55,974 nt of DNA from Zygnema cylindricum (taxonomy: Eukaryota; Streptophyta; Zygnematophyceae; Zygnematales; Zygnemataceae). The notes below the pieces were generated by a model that did not search any database, had not been told where the DNA came from, and saw nothing but the letters and a program-made list of their open reading frames with translations. The first letter of the stretch is position 1. Each line of letters begins with the position of its first letter. This document shows, in pieces, positions 43,614 to 55,050 of the stretch. Position numbers and translations under genes: made by a program. The stretch covers positions 123,059-179,032 of the forward strand of contig JBBHKE010003061.1 in assembly GCA_037447655.1 (NCBI GenBank), read 5' to 3'.

Positions 43614-45860
43614 TCACCTGCCGACATCCGTCTCGATTGCAGTCGGAGACGCGGCGTCCTTTCGTGCTTGTAAAGCCCATTGAACTGTCTGACGGGCGAG
43701 AGTTTCCATGGGATCTATGCATCGAGAGAGAGTCGGGTCTTTTGGAGCAAAGGCAGAAGACATGTCATGACAGGCAAGGACGACTCGATTTACAGCATTC
43801 ACCAATAGGACTTGAGCTGCGATTCGAAGAAGATTTTGGGCACCCTCCATATCTTGTCGCTGGAGAGCCTCGACTCCGGGAATTACCGCGTGTTCCATGG
43901 TCGCTTTGTCAGGGAGAACTACTTCAAAACCCTGAAATCAAAATTAACATAAGACAATACAGTTGTCACTGTTAACCTTTCTTTGCAGATGACTGCATTC
44001 CACAATTGCTAAATTTGACCTCAGAGACTTTGTTTAGGACTGCAAATAATCTGTTGAGGATCATATCCATTCTAAGGAGCTCAGGTCATGTCAAACGAGG
44101 AGCATCCCCTCTACATTTTTTCTCCAAGAAAGTAACTAATTAAGACAGGACCCTCACTCTACAATAAGGAAAATTTCCTCCCAATCAGATCACAACAGCC
44201 TTCTTTGGATCTGGTAAAAATTAAAAAACGACAAAAAAATCCTGTTGAATTTTTGTGAACTCTGGATACTTTTCGCATAGAATTGTACATTAAGAGATCC
44301 CCTGGTAACCATTCATAATTTCCCTCAGTAATTCATAAATACTGTCCCCACTATCACAAATGATGATAATAATAATAATCAAGAGTTCAGTGGAAACAAA
44401 TTGGCACTTGATGTAAACAACGAGATTGAGAATTTCGAAATAAAAACCCTCACAAGTTATTTCAACGGCGTTTAAAACCATCCCAGGGCGATCTTCACTA
44501 TTTTCCAGGATCTTACCGTTCAAAGAACAACGAACCCATCAGCAAATTTTAATTAACACTACAGATATTTTAATTATCCCGTTCTGAGATCCATAATTTT
44601 CTTGGGACAGTAATCGCTCATTCAATTACCAGATCTCCAACCAATCCTTGAACCCTAAAATCCCAAACTTCTCCCTTGTGTCCGACATTCACAGCTTTTT
44701 ATCTTCCACCGAAGGAAACAGAAAAACCCTAAAAATCCAGAAAAACCAAAAATTCTACCACATACCACCCAGGATCTAGAAAATTAATGCGACCGTCGGA
44801 CTCTGCTGTGATCTTTGCAATGGTATACCTATTCCAGTGCCGACACAGGTGACGTAAAAAGTGATGTTTCAAAGCTAGGCTAATAATGCCTAAGGGGGAT
44901 ATAAAACATGGAAAGAACGCGATTGAAAGGATGGACACACGCCAGAGTGACGTGACAGTGACATATGACAGGACAATGAAAGTGGCAGAAAGAACAGTTG
45001 TGCTTCTGGCATGAATCAAGTGTGCAATATATGCTGCCATGTGAGAGAGAACAGTGGCACGTGGCAGTGAAAAAGGTACCAGGTGGCAGTCAGGCAAAAC
45101 AGGCAGTCAGGGAAAACAGAACCATATGGCAGTCAGGAAAAACAGTCTGTCAGATAAAATAGTGCCACGTGGCAGTGAGGAAACTGACCGCCTGGCGTAA
45201 TCGCTGTTGGTAAAATCCTGCCCGGAGCGTCTGCTCGGCCGACAGGAGACCGACTTTGGGCCGTCCTCCCGCCTCCAACGGCTGGAGATTCTCGGCCGTC
45301 AGTTCCTCCACAAGAGCATCTGCCACGTGGAGGAACGGTACGGAGCATCCAGCGGAGATCTCCTCGAACCACAAATGTGCCACGTGGCAGGGCATGACAA
45401 TGCACCTGGCGCCGGCTTGCTCCAAAAACCGGCGTTCCTCCAACAAGGATTGTACGGTCTGTACGGAGAGAGTATCAACCGCTCCTTCCGGGCGGCCATT
45501 GTCTGTGCGACACGTGGCAGGACGTGGCGTGCTGCAGACGAGCATAGGAATGTGGTCGGTGTCGGTTTGAGCTGACGTGGCATCCATAACTTTGCGCATA
45601 AAGTCAACGGTGGCGCGGGGAGAGGAGCCACCCAGGACCCCGACAAGGTCCGTACGGACGGTTGCCAGCTGGCAGGCGGACGAAGGATCTCGGCGGGGAG
45701 AGGGAGAGGCAGCCGCGGCGCCGTTTGAGCTGGAAGTGGATAAGTGGCAGCGTAGGAGAGTGCCACGTCGACGGTACGGAAGGAAGGAGAGCTGATCACC
45801 GGGCGGTAAGGGAGGAGGAGGGGCGTAAGATGGGCGGAGAGCTTGGGAGGGCGTAGTCAT
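43614..45860 (-). CDS. Aspartate/glutamate racemase family protein, probably plastid-targeted
   Basis: Two exons: 45860-45189 and 43931-43614, joined in phase 0 across a 1257-bp intron (donor gtcagt, acceptor ttttgatttcag). The product has 329 residues. Residues 1 to about 65 are Ser/Arg/Pro-rich with few acids, like a transit peptide. The domain starts with LVGVLGGSSPRATVDFMRKV (about 72-91) and has HIPMLVCSTP. The first catalytic Cys is in MPCHVAH (Cys158), and the second is likely in VVLACHDM (Cys278, exon 2). Exon 2 begins GFEVVLPDKATMEHAVIPG, a strong match to plant homologues. The family interconverts L- and D-Asp or Glu without cofactor. Substrate cannot be told from sequence. I chose the ATG at 45860 because the longer upstream frame is CT-rich leader. 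The NDUFA1 gene diverges from it. Confidence 0.92.
45050..45185 (-). repeat. Minisatellite in the racemase intron
   Basis: About five diverged copies of a unit of roughly 22 bp containing ggcagtcaggaaaaac. Two copies carry a cacgtggcagt G-box core. It lies just inside the 5' end of the intron. Confidence 0.6.
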
Positions 45861-46595
45861 GGTATGAGAAAGAGAGAGAGGGAGAGGAAAGAAGAACGAG
45901 GACAAGAGGGAGAGAGATAGGCGTGGGAGGGAGAGAGAAAAGGAGAGAGAAAATGAGAGAGAGAATATACGTGATGCTTGTGAGCAATTACGACTGTCAG
46001 GGAGAGAGGAGAGAGGAGAGAGGAGAGAGGAAGGAGAGGAAAAGGAGGCGGAGGAAATAAGTGTTTGTAATTGACGCGAGTTTCGTGTGTTCAATGGCTG
46101 CGGGAGAGGGCGAGATTTTGTCACGCAGTCCTCCTGGGGCGTCTGTACGGCACTGTGTACGAATGTGTACGAATGCGTAGCGACAGATTTCAGACAAACA
46201 CGTGGCGGACGCCAGTTCGCGCCACACCGGAAGGAAATATCAGCCGGCAAAGCCGGTGACTTCGAACGAAACGGGCGGACATTCAGTGCGATTGCCAAGA
46301 ACCATACGAAGCTTATTGTATGGAAACTTCTCCACGATTTGCGAACTCCGCGAATTTCTGCACAAATTTTTCCGTTTTTCTACCCTCAAATAGAATTTCC
46401 TGAAACACTATTGAATCCGCTAAACGCTTAAAATGTACTATTAATATAAAGTTGTAAACCCCGTTGTTCCCGTTTTCTTAGAAAATTCAGAGGTAATCGA
46501 ACGGTCCTTAACTGCCTACTGTTCCGCACTTGAAAAGCCGTCGCAAGACGAAAAAAGCATCGGCGAACACCGTGCATCGCACATCCGCACTATCG
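45861..46595. promoter_or_regulatory. CT-rich leader and upstream region of the racemase gene
   Basis: On the minus strand 45865-46060 is pyrimidine-rich (GA tracts on +), like the leader of the ERF gene. ACACGTGGC at 46199 is a G-box core. The transcription start is not identifiable by eye. Confidence 0.4.
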
Positions 46596-46836
46596 CTACA
46601 CCCGGTATCGCTATTAGTGTTGATATTTTTTTCTTTTTTCTTTTCTTTTTACGCCACTTAAAACATCCTTTCTCCGTACACAATTGTCCGATTTTCAATT
46701 TGAGACCGCCAATTAGATGATGATAATCTTACCTTTCAATCTCAACCGTCAGATCAACAATTCGACAAGTGTGCGCGGAAAAAAGATGTTTTAAGTGGCG
46801 AAAAAATATCAGCACTAATAGCGATACACGGTATAG
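46596..46836. mobile_element. TACACCG-family foldback MITE in the divergent promoter region
   Basis: ctacacccggtatcgctatt and aatagcgatacacggtatag are the ends. The interior has ttctccgtacacaattgtcc, tttcaatctcaaccgtcaga, gacaagtgtgcgcgg and aagtggcgaaaa as in the other copies. Confidence 0.8.
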
Positions 46837-46839
46837 CGT

Positions 46840-47046
46840 TAATCAGTTAATGTTTTGTCCCCAATTAAATTTGCATTTTCCCGTGAACACGTATCCAGTT
46901 TTCAATCGGCGACTGCTAACTGGCAAGTAACAATCTCTTCTTTCCATCGCAGCCGTCGGATGAATAATCGGACAGCGTGCACGCAGAAAAATGCGTTTGA
47001 AGGTGGAAAACAATGTTAACTCTACCAATGTACCACAGTGTAGCAA
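46840..47046. mobile_element. Second, diverged foldback MITE in the divergent promoter region
   Basis: Interior parts gtgaacacgtatccagtttt, tccatcgcagccgtcggat and gacagcgtgcacgcag pair as in the family. It ends gttaactctaccaatgta then cagtgtag. It lies about 80 bp upstream of the NDUFA1 start codon. Confidence 0.6.
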
Positions 47047-47128
47047 TACACGCTCCACTGGACGAGGAACAGGGGAGTGAAAGACTCCTGAATACCAGTG
47101 TGGAGAAGCAAGGAAGGAAGCGGTAGCC

Positions 47129-50100
47129 ATGCCTTACGAGTCTCTCCCTCCCTTTATCATCATCGCAGCGATGCTCTCGGCCGCAGGAGGCATCCAGTAT
47201 CTCGTCAACACGACTTTGTACGGAAGGGTGAGATGCTGCAACAGTGTTTTCTACTTTTTTCTTCTCTCCTCCAATCTCTCTCTTTTGGTTTCGTTTTTGT
47301 CTTTATATAGCTGTATTTATTGGCTGTTTTCTGACAATTTTTTGGGGATTCTTTGAAATTTTGAATGTCTGCCTACCAACTGTTGTCCATTGTGCTTAAA
47401 TCTTTAAACCTGATCCGTTCAATAGTTAAGTATTGCAGTAACATTACCTTATAATTTTTTTATAAAGTAACAATGTACATTGTGTTATAGTGTGAAATTA
47501 TATTACAAGCTTATTTACAAACTTGTAATATTAAGTTAAATAATGACCTTTTTCTAGCGAATTTTCTGTTCGTGTTGGCATGTTGAGGTAGATTGTGGAC
47601 AATTTATTTTAGGGTTTCAACCTCATTTTTAGGGTTCAAACTTTTAAAGTTTTAAATTTAGGGTTTACATGGCAATTATAAAAGAAGAAAGAAAAAAGTG
47701 TTGTTGAAACCAGTTTTCTTCATGGAAGGAGATGCAGTTGAACTCCGTACAAGCGAAGGTATCAAAGCAAGTCAGTTAATGTTATACTGATAATTATGGT
47801 CATTGTTATTGTTATTATGATGTTATGTTTATGTTTACGTTATTGATATCGTTATCATTATCGTTTTTGTTATCGTTATCATTATCGTGATTGTGATCCT
47901 GATCGTTATGGTTATGGTTATCATTATCGTTATTTTTATTGTTCAGGGTATTGTTGTTGTTATTGATATTGTTAAAGTTGTCATGGCTGTACTGTATAAG
48001 GCTTGAGTCAGGCCTGTATCATTGGTGGAAAACTGATTACTGATCACTTTATGCACCTGCTCTCCTTCTCCTTGCCCCTTCCCCCCCGAATTGCTAATTT
48101 TCCTCTCTTTCCCTGCCCATTTTCTACCTTCTTCTCTCTCGACATCTTGCTTTCCTCTCTCTACCTCCTCCCTTCCCCTCCGCTACCATCTCCTCCCCCC
48201 TGTGAATGTATTTCTTCCTCTCCCTCGCCCCCTCCCGACCTTTCAGCCCAAGCATCCTAATTCGGACGCCTGGGACTATGCGATGGAGACTCGAGACCAG
48301 AAAATTTTGGATGAAGCAAAAGCCGCCAAGGTAGGGCCCCTTCTCTCTCTCTCCCTCTCTTTCTCTCACCCCCTTCCTCTCTTCTCTCCTCTCTCCTCTC
48401 TCTCTCTTTTTTTTCTCTCTCTCCTCTCTCCCTCTCTCTCATCTCCGCTTTTGGTTGAATGGAGGTAGCAAACTTGCTACCAGAATATTCTCCATTTTGA
48501 GAATTCTCTGGCGAGGTTACTTAATGGAAACAATTACCGTGTGGTGTTTGTCGAATCGGGCAATTAACTTTGCTAGGTTTTCGAGGTATTTTTAGGTATT
48601 TTTTACGGAGTTTTAGGTCAAAATCGGTGAACATGTGCCAAGATTTTCGACTCCGCTAAGAGGTTAAAGGTGTTTATCAGTAGAAGTAGTAGAAGTTCTC
48701 AAAATTTTGTAAGGAGTTTTTATTTTCAAATCATGGTTATGTAGACGGCGTCTTCACCTTTCATAAAATAAAAAAGGAGAAACATCAAAGCTGGAAAGTG
48801 AAGTATGTCTTTTAGGTTTATATGGACCACGAATCCTAATGAAATGTCCATGCTTAAGGTGTATGTGTGTGTGGTGGGGGGGGGGGGGGGGGGGGGGGGG
48901 CGGAAGGGATGGGGGTGAAAGAAGGGAGAGAGAAAGGCTTGATATCATCCAGCACCACATCTTGTCGAGTAACAGCAGATTCTTTTGTGTAACAAAAGCA
49001 TGGAAGATATAACCGAACGTAGTTTTTTATCTATGGAGTAGGTGTAAAGATGAGAAGGTTTGTTTTTAGAGTGCACTTAGTCAGTGCGGTTCAAAGCTTT
49101 TTCATGGGAATATCATTTTTTTTTTTTGTCGTAAGGTTCATTTTGGCATGAAGGGTATATAGCAATAGTTTTACATTAAAACGAATACAAACTGGTGTAA
49201 ACTATTAAGTATTTCTATTCACCTTAGGGTTCAATGCAGTTGTAGATCATACTATTTAAGTTACGACCACGACAAAGCACTTCCGGTTTTGCCGCCTTTT
49301 ATTTAACCCATCTTCCTTTGACTCTTGTAGTCTTTACATGCTTTCTTTAGTTTTTCTCCTCGTTCAACCCAGATGGTTCTTCCATCACGATTTTTGCAGA
49401 AAAGTTTTTCCTTTTTATTTAGGATGAGCTTGTGCAAGATCATATCGCAAAGATCTCCTCTTTACTTTTAACTGTGTTTTGGACGAAATGTGTAGCTTAT
49501 AGTTTCTCATTAAATGTAAACTATTATTCGCTTGTAAAACTTTACCCTAAACCCTATAAAAACCTAGAAAGTAAGAACACAAACTCTGGAAAACGCCAAA
49601 ATGCCCAGAAATTCCTTAAAACGCCCTGGTAAACCTTCAATTCTCGATTACTTAGAAGCTGGATGTTTTCGCAATATTTTTTTTTTTGTGTAAGCAACCC
49701 CTGTGTCTGCCCCTAATTGTGTTCTACATTACATTGCCCATTGCTATTAGAGCTAATCACTCTAATCTGGGTGAGTGCTCCTTTGACCCAAAAATACAAA
49801 TTAGTTTCAATTACAATTTTTAGTTTGGTGGCCCATAATGAGCCATGTTTCAAAACACAATTTAGTGTAGTTAATTCTTACAGAATGTCAACGCTAAATG
49901 TTTTCACTAGCTTTAATAGCGTTGGTTGTGTACCTTGCTGTTTGCAGAAAACCTGACAGGGATCGTGTCAAGAATAAACAAAGATGAGAAGTCATCTGTA
50001 CAGCGAAGAAACGAAAAAAGTTACAGACAAAATTGGAGTGGTTGTGTTGTCAGTTTTTTTAGATTTTTCAAAGGAGGGAGGGTATATATCTTGAAGGCCT

Positions 50101-51314
50101 CCATGTGGCTCTGTTGTTAAAGAAATTTGTCACTTTTAGTCCTTTTTTCTGCAGCAGGAAATGTTGAGAAGATACTTTCGACTGTCTTATTTGAAGTAGG
50201 AGGCTGTTTACCTTTCTGTAACTTTCTGCACTTTTAATTTGAAGAAGTTGACTTGAAGGTGAACTATGAAGAGGTTTCAGACTTTGTTAGAGTGACGAAT
50301 CAGGTTTTTCAGGATGTTTGAGCTCAATAGTTGAAAGTTGAGTGCTTCATATTCAAATAGTTTATGTATGCATTCGTTTAGGTTTAAGGCAATTCGGTTG
50401 CAATAAGTGACAATGTATCAACATGACTCCTGAAATTGGGGCAAGGAATTGAAATGGAGTTTCATGTACACCTGATGTACGTCTTTTCTGTCAAATAGTC
50501 TTTCTTTTACAATAGTTGCATGTCACATCAATCGTCTGATAGGTTTTTCTCAATTTTATGGTCCGTGTCTTGTATTAACATTATTTATTTCAGGAAAGTG
50601 AGTGGAATAGATTTGTGTAATTGCCTAGAATACTAATGACATTGACAACCATTTTGCACTTTACAGTGTCGCATTCCAAGTCTGCCGGATAGTCTGCCAG
50701 TAATATTCGCGAATAGTACCGTTTAAGGGTAGATGATGCAATAGAACAAGCCTACACTCTCGGTAAATGCCAGATTACTGCAATAAGCTCGGAGAAGTTC
50801 GCCAAGTGTGTGGTTTCCAAGGCAACAAGAATATCATGCATGAGACATTGAAGAGCTGATAGCTTGCTAGTTAGCTCGTGGTCTGAACAATGAATATTTT
50901 CACCCAAAGGTTCGTGGGTAATATTTAGGGGAACTGATATGGTGTCATTGAAGCTAACACTCATACGTGGTGTTGTCAGCCATAGAATGTAGGTGTAAGA
51001 AGGAGAGGAATGGTCTTAATCCCACTCATAAGGTATTCATACAAGAGTGGCATTACTGGCTCGAAAACACAGTTATTGTACATAAAATTGTACCCTGTAT
51101 GGTGTTGTTTCTGATTAATGTGGCTACTTGCACTAATAATAACGTTTGCCTAATTTGTTCATGAAGCACATGGATTTTGCAAAAAAGTGAAAAGTAAAAA
51201 TGTGTGGCCTTAACTTTCTGTGACGTTGGTATGAACAAGATTATTGCTAATTTAATTGTCATCACCTTCTTTTTTTTCTTCTTTTTTTCCTCTTAGGCGC
51301 ATCAACGATACTAA
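47129..51314 (+). CDS. NDUFA1: NADH dehydrogenase (complex I) MWFE subunit, NDUFA1-like
   Basis: Exon 1 (47129-47227) encodes MPYESLPPFIIIAAMLSAAG then GIQYLVNTTLYGR, a short N-terminus with one membrane segment (about residues 8-27). Donor is gtgaga. Exon 2 (48247-48330), after a pyrimidine-rich tract and tttcag, encodes PKHPNSDAWDYAMETRDQKI then LDEAKAAK and ends at gtaggg. Both joins are phase 0. Order, spacing and the GR/PKH, DxWDxAMExRDxK pattern match plant NDUFA1, an inner-membrane subunit of the complex I membrane arm. Plant homologues, as I recall, are about 65 residues. The last exon is uncertain: the best candidate is 51297-51314, after cttctttttttcctcttag, encoding AHQRY then a stop (66 residues in all, 2.97-kb intron). 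Acceptors near 49947 and 50155 are alternatives. Exons 1 and 2 are firm. Confidence 0.85.
47795..47985 (+). repeat. GTTAT-type minisatellite in NDUFA1 intron 1
   Basis: About 190 bp of degenerate hexamer and pentamer units (gttatcgttatcattatcgt and variants) with almost no A-to-C substitutions on this strand. Confidence 0.8.
48873..48900 (+). repeat. Poly-G run in NDUFA1 intron 2
   Basis: About 27 consecutive G after gtgtgtggt. It could form a G-quadruplex in DNA or pre-mRNA. Confidence 0.9.
49735..49938. mobile_element. Diverged TACACCG-type TIR element in NDUFA1 intron 2
   Basis: attgcccattgctattagag at the left and ctttaatagcgttggttgtg at the right. The roughly 160-bp interior is unlike that of the foldback members. 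Confidence 0.45.
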
Positions 51315-51825
51315 GCAATGTACAAAACAAAAAGTGACACTTGCAATGAAAAGGCTATCAACCAGCAGCTTGTCTTGAGAGCTCAGGAAACAGTGTCAGC
51401 CAAATAATGAACTCGTAACAGGTTTAAACAAACAATATGAATCAAATAAAGCACTAGAATAAGCTGTATTAAAGACAAGCGATGGTAAACTATATGAGAA
51501 CACGAAATCACACACCAAAAAAAGGAAATATGGTTGAAATATAGACATCGGAAGAAGACAGAAGGGGTGTTCTGTATTTTGACCACCAAAGTGGTCTCTG
51601 AACAAAAATCTCCTTATTTAAAAAGTGCATAATAAGTTTCCATACAAGAATTTCCTAGCAGAGTAGATTAAGAAGTCAGCAATTTACTACAAACGCAGTA
51701 AGTGAATGAGCGGTAACAAGCTCAAACCCTAACTAGTAAAAAGTTACCTGTACAACTTCCAATTATATACACTAATCTTTCAAATTTCGAACTTGGTCTA
51801 ATTCTCCACACAGAATCAGCCTGTG

Positions 51826-52434
51826 CTATGAAGGGTATAACTTGGTAACCATCGATAAGAGTATGTCTACTCCAATTCTCTCAAGTGCCTCAAAGAGACT
51901 GGAAGAAATGGAACAGATTTGTTAAAATTCCATCTTAAGTTCAACAAAATTCTCTCCTGTCTGCAAGGAATGCAGAATATTGTATCATGGAAAATGAAAC
52001 TGACGATCTGCGACTCCATTTCCTCATCTCTCTCGCTTGTCCACCTCTTTTAGATTCGAAACTTAAACTTCAAATCTCTTCAATGAGCCATTTCCTTTTC
52101 TTCTCTCCCTGTCCTTCTCTCTCTCCAATACTATCTCCACTATCCCTCCCACAACCCTTACGGATTCACTCTGCTTGAGCTGCAGAAATCAACGCCGTCC
52201 TTCCTACAAAAAAAAGTAGAGGAGGAGGACTACAAGCAGTACATTAGCGGCGACAACTGGAAAAATATACTGCGAATATCACATCACTTCATCATAGACA
52301 TAGTTGAACCATTCTCTCCAACTACGAGTCCCTTCACCCGATCCATGGCCAGCCTCGAGATCCTTATCCAGTAAAGGGAAGCTTTCCGGTTTTACTATAC
52401 TGCCGGATTTTGCCATTGAGTTTGAAGACTCCAT
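51826..52434 (-). CDS. Small three-exon gene, unknown 88-residue protein
   Basis: Exons 52434-52283, 52203-52162 and 51898-51826 join in frame. Acceptors are tactttttttgtag and ccatttcttccag. Donors are gtgata (weak) and gtaagg (strong). The protein starts MESSNSMAKSGSIVKPESFP, continues LLDKDLEAGHGSGEGTRSWR and EWFNYVYDEV, and ends NPLFEALERIGVDILLSMVT then KLYPS. The C-terminal 23 residues look like an amphipathic or hydrophobic helix. The first half is polar with a WREWFNYVY aromatic patch. I do not recognise the family. The frame stays open about 50 bases upstream of the ATG, so an earlier exon is possible. It ends convergently with NDUFA1, about 0.5 kb from that gene's last proposed exon. 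Support comes from clean splice signals and uniform frame. Confidence 0.55.
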
Positions 52435-52483
52435 GAAATAACTCTTTGCAAACTCTCCAACTTTCAAATAACTAAAAAGCTCT

Positions 52484-53259
52484 TAACTTTTGTTGTTTCA
52501 GGTTTTTTTTTCAAAAAAGGTAAGAAACTATTCAAACTCGCTTAAAAAATAAAAAAAATAGGATTTTGCAAACGACTTCACGGGCCTTTATTAGGTCTTC
52601 GCCTTCTTCGGGATCCCTCCAATATCTTCACTTCGGAAGTTTAGAACAAAGTTTCGGAAGTTTAGATAAAGTTTCATAAGTTTAAAGCAATTGGCAACTC
52701 TGCACACACTTTGACTGCATACTATACGCAATTTATACCGTATGATACGCGAATAGTACGGGTTTTTTTTACATACAGCGTTTCCAATTGCTTCCGCACT
52801 TTTGGGACTCTGCTTAAAAGATCGGAGGGGTGTTTTGCGTGAAGAGACAGCGAAGACGATTTTTGAGTGACACGTCAGACATAGGATTCGTTGGTGTTTA
52901 TGCCACGTGTCAGTCAAAAAGATACTTTACGTCCATTGGATGACGAGTGGCTGGAAAAGATTCAGGCTCCTAGCCTTCCACGTATGCTTCACTTTACCAG
53001 CTAGCAAAGTACGGCAGAGTACAGTATACAATGCAGTACACACTGTATTCAACTCTTCGTAGATTTCTTCGTAGTTGTTCAAACCGTTTAGTGCGAACGA
53101 TTCAATCGCGACGAATTATACGAACGCATTGAACGATTTGAAAAAATAGTAAAAATCGTTAATGAATTTCTGTTCGTACAATTTCGTACATGTTCGTACG
53201 TTCGTACACATTTCAAACTTACCGCGCGCAAATAGTGTGACGCTGCAACGTCTCTTTTC
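52484..53259. other. Upstream region of the 88-residue gene, no other gene seen
   Basis: 52635-52685 has a tandem repeat of about 20 bp (cggaagtttagaacaaagtt and variants). The rest is GTAC-rich spacer. Confidence 0.4.
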
Positions 53260-53470
53260 GAAATTGTCCGTACATGAACGATAAAATTCCGTACATTATC
53301 CGTGAAATTTCTGTTCAGTTTACCGGACAGAAAGTACTACTACATGCAGAGTATCTTTTCGTCAAATTCCATACATTTCCCGTAAAAAACCGTACAGTTA
53401 CCATAAACTACCGAAAAGTTCCTGTAAATTATCCGTTCAGTTTACCGGACAGAAAGTGCATAGCGATTTT
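53260..53470 (+). repeat. Fragment related to the palindrome arms, internally duplicated
   Basis: gttcagtttaccggacagaa occurs at about 53306 and again at about 53436, and cgtcaaattccatacatttc lies between. All match the outer part of the palindrome arm at 18195-18290. Confidence 0.65.
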
Positions 53471-54062
53471 TTGCGATTTTTTCAACAGTCACGAATTATG
53501 CATTTCAATCGGAAAAAAGGAAAAAATCGCGCGATTTGAACAACAGCGGACTTCTTGATCAAACGTACATTGGTATTTTCTGTGTTTCTTGTGCTTCGTA
53601 TCGACTCCTACGGTCTGCGATACTGGATACAAGGATATCGGCAGAGGTGACCGAGAGGAATATTGCTTGATTGGCAATGCTAACGTACGAGCCATTCGAG
53701 TTTTTGTTGCATTGAATCATAGTCATATCGACAGAAACTTTTTGATTTGGTTTTACGCCATGTCTATGCGTTGTTTACGATTCCTCTATTTCTACCAACT
53801 CATCTTCTCCACGCCTTAACTAAATAAATCGATGATATGATGGTAAAGTCAAAGAAATTTCGGAGCATCAACATGAAAATAGTAGATGGATGTTAAGCTA
53901 TTATTTACAACAAATTAGCTGAAATGTTGAGATGCACAAGTTCGTGGCCTCGGTGTAAAAACTGTAAAACAAAATTTTCAAAGATTTATGCTAAAGCGTC
54001 AATCGCACACGATCCTGTTTGTGTTGATTTTGAACGCAAACCTAGTAGATATAAAGTCTTTG
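53471..54062. other. Spacer, no gene seen
   Basis: No convincing coding region or element. Confidence 0.4.
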
Positions 54063-54282
54063 AAATTGCTATTAGCGTTAATAACACCAATTAGTTGGCC
54101 GATTTCTTTGGCTCATGAACACAAAATAGCATTGATAAAACTAGCTTTTTTCTCATAAATGTTGATTTGGTTGATGGTTGAAAATGATTTACATCTCTCA
54201 AACCTACATTAGAATTAATAACCCAAAAATAAACTCCACACTATATATTTCTTAACTCTAATTGCAACTCATGGTGTAGTTA
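54063..54282. mobile_element. Diverged TACACCG-type TIR element
   Basis: aaattgctattagcgttaat at the left and aactctaattgcaactcatg, then gtgtag, at the right. The interior is AT-rich and non-coding. Confidence 0.45.
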
Positions 54283-55050
54283 AACGGGAGAATGGAGGCA
54301 AAAGCAACAAACAAAATCAGAAAAGCACAACCAAAAAATGAAGGAAAAGCTAATTCCAGTTTCCTCCATCCAGTTGTTGTTACAGACCAAAGAAAAACCG
54401 GACTTTTTTGCATTATATATTACAAACAGTCCAATCAATGTAACTTGTTGTTTTCGCAAAAAAAAATACGATCATATTCATCATAATTAACTTACTTCAA
54501 AATGTTCCTCTGAATTCCCGTTTCCTTTCTCAAATAACATAATAAATGTTTTAAAAGACCTCATAAGACCAAAAAAATGTGTGTTTCTTCGATCTCATTT
54601 TGATACAAAACCTACCGGAAAAAAATTGACTTTTATTTTTAAAAGTCACTAAAAATGTAAATGTCATTTTTTCTCAAACAATTTTACATCAAAAATTGCA
54701 TATTTTTTTAACATCCTAAAAAAAATTAGTAAAAAAAAAAATTTTTTTTTAGAAAAAAACCTTTGAAAGCTCCGAAAACCCCTCAAAAAAACCAAGGGCC
54801 AAACGGTTATCAAAGAATTCTAAAAAAACCATTTTCTGTTTAATTTTTATCCTTCGAAAAATAAAATAAAATTATAGCATGTTCACTAAACAAAAGAAAA
54901 AGAAAAAACACCAATAAATCGCAGCGCGGGAAAGCCAAAACTGAACTCTTAAAAATAACCGGAGAGTAACTGAATATGGCCGATACGAAATCCCTAAAAT
55001 TTTGTGGGAGAAAAAAAAAAAAAAAGTGTCCGAGAGAAACCTAAAAAGTG
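54283..55050. other. A/T-rich spacer downstream of the ASNSD1-like gene
   Basis: Homopolymer-rich DNA, probably including the 3' UTR of the ASNSD1-like gene near 55050. No other gene seen. Confidence 0.5.

Noticed and set aside
46000-46298. N-terminal extension of the racemase to position 46298
   Set aside because: The added residues include long Ser/Leu runs from the CT-rich leader. The ATG at 45860 gives a plausible transit peptide and the expected total length.
48003-48468. Reading straight through NDUFA1 exon 2 into its flanks
   Set aside because: The flanks are CT-rich intron. Clear acceptor and donor signals bound the conserved 28 codons.
50752-50964. 70-codon minus-strand frame starting MSVSFNDTISVPLNITHEPL inside NDUFA1 intron 2
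   Set aside because: It has a real ATG and somewhat protein-like composition, but no recognised domain, no splice partner and an antisense intronic position. Worth checking only against transcripts.
52181-52372. Plus-strand exon reading KKVEEEDYKQYISGDNW
   Set aside because: It overlaps the minus-strand three-exon gene, whose splice signals and frame fit better. The + frame becomes uncharacteristic and stops.
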